Virus record (IMG/VR): IMGVR_UViG_3300042465_003176 | Location: 1 to 46,165 of that record | Strand: one strand, 5' to 3' | Length of the DNA stretch: 46,165 nt | Origin: a virus | Shown here: in pieces, positions 1 to 4,782 of the stretch | Layout of the letters: every line of letters begins with the position of its first letter | Position numbering within the stretch: position 1 is the first letter of the stretch | Notes under the pieces: model-generated | Told to the model about the DNA's origin: nothing | Seen by the model: only the letters and a program-made list of their open reading frames with translations | Databases searched by the model: none | Position numbers and translations under genes: made by a program

Positions 1-156
1 TTGATTAGGTTCATCTGCTAATACTTGTAAAGCCCAATCGATCAATCTACCATAATCATCAGTGTGAAATTCACGGTTGTTAATTAAAACTTTATACATT
101 ACTACATCCGGATAATACGGATTTGTATACTCTACTACTTCAAAATCTCCTATCAT
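1..156 (-). CDS. Partial small early protein, unknown function
   Basis: The ATG is at 156 and the frame stays open to the window edge, so only the first 52 residues are seen. The protein begins M-I-G-D-F-E-V-V and continues with aromatic and acidic residues; no domain is recognised. The start lies 2 nt after the stop of the upstream gene (159-404), whose protein begins M-I-E-D-Y-E-I-V. The similar openings and tight spacing suggest a duplicated pair translated from one message. It was too short in this window for routine ORF calling. Function is unknown. Confidence 0.6.
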   Translation of the reverse strand, partial: MIGDFEVVEYTNPYYPDVVMYKVLINNREFHTDDYGRLIDWALQVLADEPNQ

Positions 157-158
157 AA

Positions 159-404
159 TTAGTTTATAATTTTTATTAAAAATGGATTAAAACATCCACT
201 AATATATTGAACTTTATATTTTTTACTTTTATATATAGTAAAACAAAAATCGGCATCTTCTTTATTGTGGTCAATAGTGTGTATGTATTTATAATCTTCG
301 TTTAAATACACGTTATTTATGTCAAATCCATATTCTTTAGCCATTTGACGTAAAACAGCGTTGCCAATCCTATTATCTCTTACAATTTCATAATCTTCTA
401 TCAT
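159..404 (-). CDS. Small early protein, unknown function (81 aa)
   Basis: An 81-residue soluble protein rich in Tyr, Asp and Asn. I recognise no domain and see no signal peptide or membrane segment. It sits fourth in a tight leftward cluster (1002-1100, 531-974, 421-528, 159-404, 1-156) that would be read from the promoter-like element at 1134-1168. Its N-terminus resembles that of the next gene, hinting at a local duplication. Small unknown proteins like this are typical of phage early regions; the early role is inferred from position only. Confidence 0.6.
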   Translation of the reverse strand: MIEDYEIVRDNRIGNAVLRQMAKEYGFDINNVYLNEDYKYIHTIDHNKEDADFCFTIYKSKKYKVQYISGCFNPFLIKIIN

Positions 405-420
405 AATTTACTTTTTAATA

Positions 421-528
421 TTAATCTTCATCTTCACATTCATTCCAATCAGCGTGTTCACCACAATCTGGACATATATCTATATCATCCCAACAACTTG
501 AGTACGCACCACAACAATCACTTTCCAT
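421..528 (-). CDS. 35-residue acidic zinc-ribbon-like microprotein
   Basis: The ATG at 528 opens a 35-codon frame ending with TAA at 421. The protein carries five cysteines plus a late sixth: C5, C6, C12, then C-P-D-C-G (C19, C22) and C31, with an acidic tail. The C-P-x-C-G knuckle preceded by a C-C-G-A motif resembles the very small zinc-finger proteins common in phages. The start is 2 nt past the stop of 531-974 and the gene sits between two other leftward genes. Metal binding is inferred from the motif; the target is unknown. Confidence 0.6.
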   Translation of the reverse strand: MESDCCGAYSSCWDDIDICPDCGEHADWNECEDED

Positions 529-530
529 AT

Positions 531-974
531 TTATTCTTTATTTAATTTACTTATTTTCTTTAATAACTTCTCAATCTTTTCTTCCTTAGTAGGCTCATAC
601 AATTCAATTTCATCTAACTTTGAATTGTTAGCCCAATCTCTATCGGATATACCTTTAACAATAACTCTACAACGAGAATTAACTACATTTAATTCAGATA
701 TAATACCTATACTACCAACAGGGTTTTTAGACAAACTAGTGTTTTTTATTATTCTTACTTTACTACCTACTTTAAACGGAGTATATAATGCCAAATCAGA
801 AGCAATACTACTATTACCAAAATTATCTTCAGATATACCTTCAACTATAACTCTAAAAGCCCTACCATCTCCGTACTTGTCTTCGGAAACAATTCCTATA
901 GAACCAATAAGATTTATAGAACCCGTAGTATTTCTCACTATTCTTACTTTACTACCAACTTTAATGTTTTTCAT
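531..974 (-). CDS. Tandem SH3/KOW-like repeat protein (147 aa)
   Basis: The protein consists of two copies of a unit of about 60 residues (roughly 5-66 and 69-128), followed by a short Lys/Glu helix. Each unit starts F/I-K-V-G-S-K-V-R-I, has an N-x-x-G-S-I-G-I turn and an R-V-I-V-x-G-I-S strand, and ends in L-Y-x-P. This beta-rich pattern with a leading K-V-G-x-x-V-R-I is like KOW/SH3-type small barrels. A nucleic-acid or RNA-polymerase-associated role is possible but not shown. It is the largest gene of the first leftward cluster. Confidence 0.65.
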   Translation of the reverse strand: MKNIKVGSKVRIVRNTTGSINLIGSIGIVSEDKYGDGRAFRVIVEGISEDNFGNSSIASDLALYTPFKVGSKVRIIKNTSLSKNPVGSIGIISELNVVNSRCRVIVKGISDRDWANNSKLDEIELYEPTKEEKIEKLLKKISKLNKE

Positions 975-1001
975 ATTTTACTTATTTATTTGATTACTTT
1001 A

Positions 1002-1100
1002 TTAGTTTCTTAAGGCAATAGCCGCGTATTTCGCTTGAATTAAGAACTCTTTTTTAATGGTTAATAATACCACCCTAATTGCACTTGAATAACTTCTCAT
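1002..1100 (-). CDS. Possible 32-residue basic microprotein
   Basis: The ATG at 1100 follows an A-rich leader and opens a 32-codon frame ending TAA at 1002. The peptide is basic and aliphatic (I-R-V-V-L-L-T-I-K-K). The start lies 34 nt downstream of the 35-bp promoter-like element at 1134-1168, inside the 24-43 nt range seen for the other seven elements, which is the main support. It would be the first gene of the leftward cluster. No homology is known to me and it could be a chance frame in a leader. Confidence 0.4.
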   Translation of the reverse strand: MRSYSSAIRVVLLTIKKEFLIQAKYAAIALRN

Positions 1101-1133
1101 AATTGTTTGTTTTAGTTTGTTTTTGTTACACTT

Positions 1134-1168
1134 ATATTATCATTTCAACATCGTATTGTTGTTGTAAG
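1134..1168 (-). promoter_or_regulatory. 35-bp early promoter-like element, copy 1
   Basis: Read on the minus strand it matches the consensus CTTACA-R-N4-RAYACG-N7-AW-TGATAATAT. The TGATAATAT block looks like an extended -10. It lies 34 nt before the start of 1002-1100 and would drive the leftward cluster down to the window edge. Confidence 0.75.
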
Positions 1169-1229
1169 AAGGTTGAACATTATTTGTATGAATTTAAAGT
1201 ATCACAGGTATAATGAAGAACCCCTTTGT

Positions 1230-1517
1230 TTACAAGGCTTTTCTCTCATATTTAGCCACTTTAAACTCATAATACGCCCAAATTGCTTGGTTAATACGGT
1301 CGAATTCACTTGCTCCGCTTAAGTAAGGCGCTACGGAGTTATAGAAGTCGGTTAATTCTTCATCAACATCACTAAATTGCTTTTTAAACTCTTCAATGTA
1401 ATCGCCTTGCATGTAATTTAATCCAATTACTTTACCATCTTGCTTAACCACAAGTATATAACGGTCATCACTTGGGCACCAAACTATCTCTCTACTCTCT
1501 ACTAATCTATAATTCAT
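1230..1517 (-). CDS. Small early protein, unknown function (95 aa)
   Basis: A 95-residue acidic, aromatic-rich soluble protein. The N-terminal half looks like beta strands (V-E-S-R-E-I-V-W, Y-I-L-V-V-K-Q-D-G-K-V-I-G-L) and the C-terminal half helical (F-D-R-I-N-Q-A-I-W-A-Y-Y-E-F). No family is recognised. The start is 24 nt downstream of promoter-like element copy 2 (1541-1575), so it appears to have its own transcription unit. Function is unknown. Confidence 0.65.
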   Translation of the reverse strand: MNYRLVESREIVWCPSDDRYILVVKQDGKVIGLNYMQGDYIEEFKKQFSDVDEELTDFYNSVAPYLSGASEFDRINQAIWAYYEFKVAKYERKAL

Positions 1518-1532
1518 ACTATTTGTTATTTG

Positions 1533-1631
1533 TTACATATATATTATCAATTTAGTATCGTGTTTGTCTTGTAAGGCTATATATAGGTATATCTGGAATA
1601 TAGGTAGGACGGAGTCTACTCTTCCGGTCAT
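1533..1631 (-). CDS. Possible 32-residue microprotein overlapping a promoter element
   Basis: The ATG at 1631 opens a 32-codon frame ending TAA at 1533. The start is 24 nt downstream of promoter-like element copy 3 (1655-1689), the same distance as for copy 2 and its gene. No other gene is available for copy 3. The frame runs through element copy 2, so translation and initiation at copy 2 would compete. The peptide is mildly hydrophobic. It may be a real leader peptide or a chance frame. Confidence 0.3.
   Translation of the reverse strand: MTGRVDSVLPIFQIYLYIALQDKHDTKLIIYM
1541..1575 (-). promoter_or_regulatory. 35-bp early promoter-like element, copy 2
   Basis: Full match to the consensus on the minus strand (CTTACA, AACACG, TGATAATAT in the fixed register). 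It lies 24 nt upstream of the start of 1230-1517. Confidence 0.75.
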
Positions 1632-1654
1632 TATTTCAGTGCCAGGCTACACAT

Positions 1655-1689
1655 ATATTATCATTAGGTGGCCGTATTCTCGTTGTAAG
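1655..1689 (-). promoter_or_regulatory. 35-bp early promoter-like element, copy 3
   Basis: Full consensus match on the minus strand (CTTACA, AATACG, TGATAATAT). Only the small frame 1533-1631 follows before copy 2. It is preceded, on its upstream side, by the GC-rich 12-bp repeat at 1705-1726. Confidence 0.7.
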
Positions 1690-1704
1690 AGCTTTTAGCG
1701 GAGT

Positions 1705-1726
1705 GCTATACGCGTTGCTATACACG
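1705..1726. repeat. GCTATACGCGTT repeat, site A
   Basis: One complete 12-bp unit GCTATACGCGTT followed by a partial unit GCTATACACG. The same unit recurs at 3100-3125 and 3508-3538, each time just upstream of a leftward promoter-like element. It is GC-rich against an AT-rich background. Confidence 0.6.
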
Positions 1727-1751
1727 TGTTTTGGGTAAACCCGTATAAAAG

Positions 1752-1798
1752 TGTGACACTAGCCTATTAAACTAGTAATAGTAGGCTAACGTCGCACT
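1752..1798 (-). terminator. Long hairpin, probable terminator after 1819-2187
   Basis: An imperfect inverted repeat pairs GTGCGACGTTAGCCTA with TAGGCTAGTGTCACAC (minus-strand sense), with a short loop, followed by ACTTTTAT. It sits just past the end of the leftward gene 1819-2187. One arm (AATAGTAGGCTAACGTCGCACT) recurs almost exactly at 3967-3988, so it may be a regulated or structural hairpin rather than a plain terminator; the T-tract is short. Confidence 0.45.
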
Positions 1799-1818
1799 AT
1801 TTTAGAGAGCAGAAGAGA

Positions 1819-2187
1819 CTATTCAGCCTCAACTACATCTAAGTTAACAATAGTTGCCAATGTTCTTACATTACTTGGCATATCGGTTGATTGTGACCAG
1901 TACTCTCTTTTAATCCAACATGGCATTATAGATAACTTTGGTAACATTACTTTTAATACTTCGTCGTGGTTGTAAGTCACTCGTTGGTTCTTGTTATTAA
2001 CAAAGGTTATTACTTGATTTCTACCAAACCAACTTTTTCTTACTACAAAGTTAGCACGTTCTATTGGCGGATATATTAAGGCCAAGTCTTCAGGACTTAA
2101 TTTAGCGATCGCTTCAGTTAATAATTCTTTGTTAGTTTTCACTACTTCAACTACTTCTGCTACTACTTCTTTTTTAAATTTGTTCAT
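1819..2187 (-). CDS. Early protein, unknown function (122 aa)
   Basis: A 122-residue protein with an N-terminal helix rich in Lys, Val and Glu, then an aromatic middle (V-V-R-K-S-W-F-G-R-N-Q) and a beta-rich end. No signal peptide, membrane segment or known motif is seen. Its start lies 42 nt downstream of promoter-like element copy 4 (2229-2263) and it is followed by the hairpin at 1752-1798, so it looks like a single-gene transcription unit. Function is unknown. Confidence 0.65.
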   Translation of the reverse strand: MNKFKKEVVAEVVEVVKTNKELLTEAIAKLSPEDLALIYPPIERANFVVRKSWFGRNQVITFVNNKNQRVTYNHDEVLKVMLPKLSIMPCWIKREYWSQSTDMPSNVRTLATIVNLDVVEAE

Positions 2188-2228
2188 CTTTATTATATTT
2201 AATTTGTTATTTATTATTTGTTACATTT

Positions 2229-2263
2229 ATATTATCAATTACTATCCGTATTCTTATTGTAAG
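2229..2263 (-). promoter_or_regulatory. 35-bp early promoter-like element, copy 4
   Basis: Full consensus match on the minus strand (CTTACA, AATACG, TGATAATAT). It lies 42 nt upstream of the start of 1819-2187. Confidence 0.75.
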
Positions 2264-2268
2264 AACGT

Positions 2269-2457
2269 TTAGTTATATATTAAGTCTTTTTGTTCTTGAG
2301 TCAAGTCGTCACTATCTTGCATTTTAAGTTTTAAAGCATGATATGCATATTGCACGTCAACATCTAAGTCGTCGTCAGAATCAATATCTGCTAATAATTC
2401 TTTTGCTTCATACAATAAGTCTAAAACTTTCATTATTGTTGTTGTTAAATCTTTCAT
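2269..2457 (-). CDS. Acidic small early protein (62 aa)
   Basis: A 62-residue, strongly acidic, mostly helical protein with an Asp run near residues 26-32 (I-D-S-D-D-D-L-D-V-D). Highly acidic small proteins in phage early regions often act as DNA mimics or bind host polymerase or nucleases, but nothing here shows the target. Its start lies 27 nt downstream of element copy 5 (2484-2518); its stop is only 6 nt from element copy 4, which serves the next gene. Confidence 0.6.
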   Translation of the reverse strand: MKDLTTTIMKVLDLLYEAKELLADIDSDDDLDVDVQYAYHALKLKMQDSDDLTQEQKDLIYN

Positions 2458-2483
2458 AGTATTAGTATTTATTTGTTACATTT

Positions 2484-2518
2484 ATATTATCAATTACTAG
2501 CCGTATTAAGACTGTAGA
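2484..2518 (-). promoter_or_regulatory. 35-bp early promoter-like element, copy 5
   Basis: Minus-strand match with TCTACA in place of CTTACA in the upstream block; AATACG and TGATAATAT are intact in the fixed register. It lies 27 nt upstream of the start of 2269-2457. Confidence 0.7.
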
Positions 2519-2523
2519 TAATA

Positions 2524-2550
2524 AAGCCTTTTTAAAGCTTGCTTAGGCTT
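2524..2550 (-). terminator. Hairpin after 2558-2764, weak terminator candidate
   Basis: AAGCCT pairs with AGGCTT around a 15-nt loop; the minus-strand sequence continues TATTATC, so the U-tract is poor. Its position between the end of 2558-2764 and the next promoter element fits a terminator or processing hairpin. Confidence 0.35.
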
Positions 2551-2557
2551 GAGGGTA

Positions 2558-2764
2558 TTAGGCATAGTTATTTATTATAAACTGTAACCATACCTTATGG
2601 TCTGACCCATCTACTAAGACTCCATAATAATCCGCTATTTGATCTTCCTCCTCCTCTGTTGGATATAGGTCTGGATTATTATATAGGTCTTCCAATAATT
2701 CTATTAATCCTTCCTTAGTCAATAACCTTTTTAATTCCTTTTTAGATAATTTAGATTGTTCCAT
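2558..2764 (-). CDS. Acidic small early protein (68 aa)
   Basis: A 68-residue acidic helical protein with an N-terminal Lys-rich helix (S-K-K-E-L-K-R-L-L) and a Glu/Asp cluster (P-T-E-E-E-E-D-Q-I-A-D-Y-Y-G) near the middle. No family is recognised. Its start lies 37 nt downstream of element copy 6 (2801-2835) and a hairpin follows the stop. It appears to be a single-gene unit of the leftward array; the early role is inferred from position. Confidence 0.6.
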   Translation of the reverse strand: MEQSKLSKKELKRLLTKEGLIELLEDLYNNPDLYPTEEEEDQIADYYGVLVDGSDHKVWLQFIINNYA

Positions 2765-2800
2765 TTTTTATTTATTTATTATTAATTATTTTATTCAATT

Positions 2801-2835
2801 ATATTATCATTTTCACCTCGTGTCCTTACTGTAAG
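2801..2835 (-). promoter_or_regulatory. 35-bp early promoter-like element, copy 6
   Basis: Full match on the minus strand (CTTACA, GACACG, TGATAATAT). In this copy the upstream block forms a near-perfect palindrome GTCCTTACAGTAAGGAC at 2822-2838. It lies 37 nt upstream of 2558-2764. Confidence 0.7.
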
Positions 2836-2838
2836 GAC

Positions 2839-3015
2839 TTATATAACTTTATATTTATATAAATTTCTAGTCAATAATTTATCAACTTCTTCTAAGTCTT
2901 TTTTATTTATTATTAAATTTGAATTTAATATATAAAAAGAATAATTTAATTTGTTAGAATTAATTAATATTGAATTAATTAAAGATTTGAAATTTTGATT
3001 GATTTTTAAAGTCAT
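2839..3015 (-). CDS. Small early protein, unknown function (58 aa)
   Basis: The ATG at 3015 opens a 58-codon frame ending TAA at 2839; it is just too short for common ORF cut-offs. The protein is rich in Asn, Leu, Ile and Lys, with a more charged C-terminal third (K-K-D-L-E-E-V-D-K-L-L). The start is 43 nt downstream of element copy 7 (3058-3092), the same distance as copy 8 to its gene, which strongly supports expression. The stop abuts element copy 6. No domain is recognised. Confidence 0.6.
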   Translation of the reverse strand: MTLKINQNFKSLINSILINSNKLNYSFYILNSNLIINKKDLEEVDKLLTRNLYKYKVI

Positions 3016-3057
3016 TTTATTTGATTTATTTATTATTATTAATTTCTTTATTCATAT

Positions 3058-3092
3058 ATATTATCATTTTCTTGTCGTATTAAGACTGTAAG
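3058..3092 (-). promoter_or_regulatory. 35-bp early promoter-like element, copy 7
   Basis: Full match on the minus strand (CTTACA, AATACG, TGATAATAT). This copy happens to contain TAATACGAC, the first nine bases of the T7 promoter, but the rest of the T7 site is absent. It lies 43 nt upstream of 2839-3015. Confidence 0.75.
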
Positions 3093-3099
3093 AATTTTT

Positions 3100-3125
3100 G
3101 CTATACGCGTTGCTATACGCGTTGC
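3100..3125. repeat. GCTATACGCGTT repeat, site B (two tandem units)
   Basis: Two perfect tandem copies of the 12-bp unit GCTATACGCGTT followed by GC. They lie 7 nt beyond the outer edge of promoter-like element copy 7, on its upstream side. Confidence 0.65.
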
Positions 3126-3159
3126 CCACGGCTCCACCTGCTAATTCCATCTAGTGGAG

Positions 3160-3184
3160 TAAAAAGAGCCATGTTACAGGCTCT
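3160..3184 (-). terminator. Rho-independent terminator after 3212-3415
   Basis: On the minus strand AGAGCC and GGCTCT form a 6-bp stem around an 8-nt loop, followed directly by TTTTA. It sits 28 nt past the stop of the leftward gene 3212-3415. This is the clearest intrinsic terminator of the early array. Confidence 0.7.
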
Positions 3185-3211
3185 AGTATTTAGCTTATAA
3201 AATAACTTCTT

Positions 3212-3415
3212 TTAAGAGACTAGTTCATTTAAAGCGTCTTCAATACTGCTTATTATTAGTTCTGCATGAATTTGTTCTACTAATACTAATTTAAGTTCTT
3301 CTAGTTCTTGCAGTTCATCTATATATTCATCTTCTTCTATAGTTTCATAAAAAGCAAATATCTTTGTTTCTACTAAGTCTAATAGCATACTAAGTTGTTC
3401 TAAGTCTAATGTCAT
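3212..3415 (-). CDS. Acidic helical early protein (67 aa)
   Basis: A 67-residue, very acidic, Leu-rich protein with a predicted helical heptad pattern along most of its length (M-L-L-D-L-V-E-T-K-I, then E-L-Q-E-L-E-E-L-K-L-V-L). No known domain is seen. It is the first gene of the leftward array, starting 43 nt downstream of element copy 8 (3458-3492) and ended by the terminator at 3160-3184. Being nearest the control region it is probably expressed very early; the target is unknown. Confidence 0.6.
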   Translation of the reverse strand: MTLDLEQLSMLLDLVETKIFAFYETIEEDEYIDELQELEELKLVLVEQIHAELIISSIEDALNELVS

Positions 3416-3457
3416 AATTTTTAATTTTATTGTTTATATTAATTTCTTTATTCATAT

Positions 3458-3492
3458 ATATTATCATTTATATAATGTGTCCAGACTGTAAG
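3458..3492 (-). promoter_or_regulatory. 35-bp early promoter-like element, copy 8
   Basis: Minus-strand match with CTTACA, GACACA (instead of RAYACG) and TGATAATAT in the fixed register. It is the outermost copy, 43 nt upstream of 3212-3415 and next to repeat site C. Confidence 0.7.
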
Positions 3493-3507
3493 TATATGTA
3501 GTTGGTT

Positions 3508-3538
3508 GCTATACACGCTTGCGCGTTGCGCTTCGCGT
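3508..3538. repeat. GCTATAC-type repeat, site C (diverged)
   Basis: GCTATACACGCTT followed by GCGCGTTGCGCTTCGCG: a diverged and extended version of the GCTATACGCGTT unit. It again lies just upstream of a leftward promoter-like element (copy 8). It is strikingly GC-rich for this genome. Confidence 0.5.
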
Positions 3539-3550
3539 TATCATATCACA

Positions 3551-3608
3551 TCATATAACATACCAGCCAGGAGTGCATACGCCACGCCAGATCGTATAAC
3601 ATACCAGC
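3551..3608. repeat. 17-bp direct repeat pair
   Basis: TCATATAACATACCAGC at 3551-3567 recurs as TCGTATAACATACCAGC at 3592-3608, with one mismatch. Lying in the gene-free control region, the pair may be a protein-binding site. Confidence 0.5.
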
Positions 3609-3811
3609 TATATCATATACATATACATCAAACGTTATGATCACACATACATATCCCAATCGAAACTAGCAGCAGTAGCCATGTCATGCATGCCGTAGGA
3701 AAAGGCAAACCAAATTGTACAAAGTCAAAAATCATCCGGGGGGTGGGGTAAACCAGAATCGTTTTCTTTTGTAGGGGGTTGGTCAGAAACTGCGTTGTAA
3801 CAACAAACTTA

Positions 3812-3838
3812 TATATTTGCAACAACATCATATATTTG
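3812..3838 (+). promoter_or_regulatory. Twin TATATTTG boxes, possible Bacteroidota -7 elements
   Basis: TATATTTG occurs at 3812-3819 and 3831-3838, each an exact match to the Bacteroidota -7 consensus TAnnTTTG and facing the rightward genes. No TTG -33 box is found at the usual distance (the nearest is 14 nt upstream), so promoter activity is uncertain. A leader of about 200 nt would follow. Confidence 0.35.
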
Positions 3839-3942
3839 TAACATACTTTTAAATCAACATAAAAATTTTTTATAATATTTTTTTACATCTTATTATAATA
3901 AACGCACGTCAACTTATAATAACAAATGAACGAAAAGAGTGA

Positions 3943-3986
3943 CGTTAGGTAGTTATATATAAAAATAGTAGGCTAATGTCACACTG
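3943..3986 (+). other. Hairpin upstream of the rightward genes
   Basis: GTGACGTTAG pairs with CTAATGTCAC around an A/T-rich loop. The right arm with its flank repeats the arm of the 1752-1798 hairpin. It could be a leader hairpin, an attenuator or a protein-binding site. Confidence 0.4.
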
Positions 3987-4036
3987 TAAGAATTTATGAC
4001 TATGCGTAATTGTTATACTATAAATAATAAGTAATT

Positions 4037-4315
4037 ATGGCATTCCAATTAAGAAGTCAATCATCACCTTTAAAGAAACAGAATCTTTCTCCTAAAGCTG
4101 CTAAAGCTAAAGCGGAAAGAGATTTGGCTTATGCTAAAACCGATGATAGGAGAATTAAGAAAGCACATTCGCAAAGGATGCATCGTAAGGACCCTAAAGG
4201 TAAAGGTATGGATTACGACCATGAAGATGGTAGGTTTGAATCTGTAAAACAGAATAGGGGCAATGAAGGTGAAGGTACAAAAAAAGAAAGCGGTAAAAAT
4301 TATAAAAGAGGCTAA
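4037..4315 (+). CDS. Small lysine-rich basic protein (92 aa)
   Basis: First rightward gene. The protein is very basic and low in hydrophobic residues, with S-P-L-K-K near the N-terminus and a Lys/Arg/Asp-rich remainder (R-R-I-K-K-A-H-S-Q-R-M-H-R-K-D). No folded domain is obvious. S-P-x-K motifs resemble the DNA minor-groove-binding S-P-K-K motif of histone tails, so a DNA-binding or virion-DNA role is possible. Three further small basic genes follow directly. Confidence 0.7.
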   Translation: MAFQLRSQSSPLKKQNLSPKAAKAKAERDLAYAKTDDRRIKKAHSQRMHRKDPKGKGMDYDHEDGRFESVKQNRGNEGEGTKKESGKNYKRG

Positions 4316-4316
4316 T

Positions 4317-4520
4317 ATGAATGTAAAAGGTATAGGTCCCCAGGGATTGGGTATTAAAGGCCATAACGGATTATGGATTGGAGACGCTAGTGCTTCTACT
4401 CCGTTTAAGCAAACAGTAAAAGATAGTTGTTATAAAAAAGTAAAAGCTACCTATGATGTATTCCCTTCCGCATACGCGAGTGGAGCTATAGCCAAATGTA
4501 GAAAAGCTAAATCAAAATAA
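4317..4520 (+). CDS. Small basic Cys-containing protein, PSAYASG motif (67 aa)
   Basis: I place the start at the ATG at 4317, 1 nt after the preceding stop, rather than the in-frame ATG at 4263 that would overlap the upstream gene by 53 nt. The core C-Y-K-K-V-K-A-T-Y-D-V-F-P-S-A-Y-A-S-G followed by A-K-C-R-K is a compact motif that I recall from small phage and giant-virus proteins of unknown function. Two cysteines and many lysines suggest a small metal- or DNA-binding module. Its stop overlaps the next start (TAATG). Confidence 0.65.
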   Translation: MNVKGIGPQGLGIKGHNGLWIGDASASTPFKQTVKDSCYKKVKATYDVFPSAYASGAIAKCRKAKSK

Positions 4521-4771
4521 TGATACGCAAGACTGAAAAAGGGGCATCGTTAAAAAGATGGTTCCAAGAAAAGTGGACAGATGAAAAAGGCAATGTATGT
4601 GGGTCTGCGGAGAATAAGAATACAAAAGCATGCAGGCCTTCCGTAAGAGTTAATAAAGATTCCCCAAAACCGTGGAGTCAAATGACGCAAGACGAAAAAA
4701 CAAAAGTGGTGTCTGCTAAAAAGAAAGTGGGCATGGGGGCTAAAAGATCAAGTAAAAGTAACGTATCATAA
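4520..4771 (+). CDS. DUF5872-like small basic protein (83 aa)
   Basis: The protein contains L-K-R-W-F-Q-E-K-W near the N-terminus, two cysteines (C-G-S and A-C-R-P-S), a W-S-Q-M box and a basic tail. This layout resembles the DUF5872-type domain found in phages and large eukaryotic DNA viruses; the assignment is from memory and unsearched. Translation is coupled to the upstream gene by a 1-nt overlap. It is part of a run of four mini-genes that each encode one small basic module. Confidence 0.6.
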   Translation: MIRKTEKGASLKRWFQEKWTDEKGNVCGSAENKNTKACRPSVRVNKDSPKPWSQMTQDEKTKVVSAKKKVGMGAKRSSKSNVS

Positions 4772-4782
4772 ATAATAATAGG

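Larger units (their letters stand above)
3493..4036. other. Gene-free control region between divergent arms
   Basis: About 540 nt separate the leftward array from the rightward genes. It holds the GC-rich repeat site C (3508-3538), a 17-bp direct repeat (3551-3567 and 3592-3608), and G-runs at 3738-3748, 3774-3778 and 3781-3782. It also holds two TATATTTG boxes (3812-3819, 3831-3838) and a hairpin (3943-3986). A 67-codon minus-strand frame at 3628-3831 uses codons unlike its neighbours, and I do not call it a gene. Divergent promoters and possibly a replication origin would be expected here; neither is proven. Confidence 0.5.

Noticed and set aside
625-993. 122-codon plus-strand frame opposite the KOW-like gene
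   Set aside because: It is antisense to a clear two-repeat protein, and its Leu/Pro-rich translation simply mirrors that repeat.
3058-3092. T7 promoter (TAATACGAC) in element copy 7
   Set aside because: Only copies with A-A-T-A-C-G share part of it; the rest of the T7 site is absent, and the other copies show that the conserved logic is CTTACA / RAYACG / TGATAATAT.
1134-3492. ATGTAA start-stop minimal frames just after the TAATAT blocks
   Set aside because: Only copies 2, 4 and 5 have ATGTAA there; the others have GTGTAA, GTGTAG, TTGAAT or ATGAAT, so it is not a conserved feature.
3628-3831. 67-codon minus-strand frame in the control region
   Set aside because: Its codons (CTG, CCC, CGG) are unlike the AT-rich neighbours, no 35-bp element precedes it, and it runs through G-runs and repeat boxes better explained as control DNA.
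4263-4316. Upstream ATG at 4263 for the P-S-A-Y-A-S-G protein
   Set aside because: It would overlap the previous gene by 53 nt and add a Lys-rich leader; the ATG at 4317 sits 1 nt after the stop.
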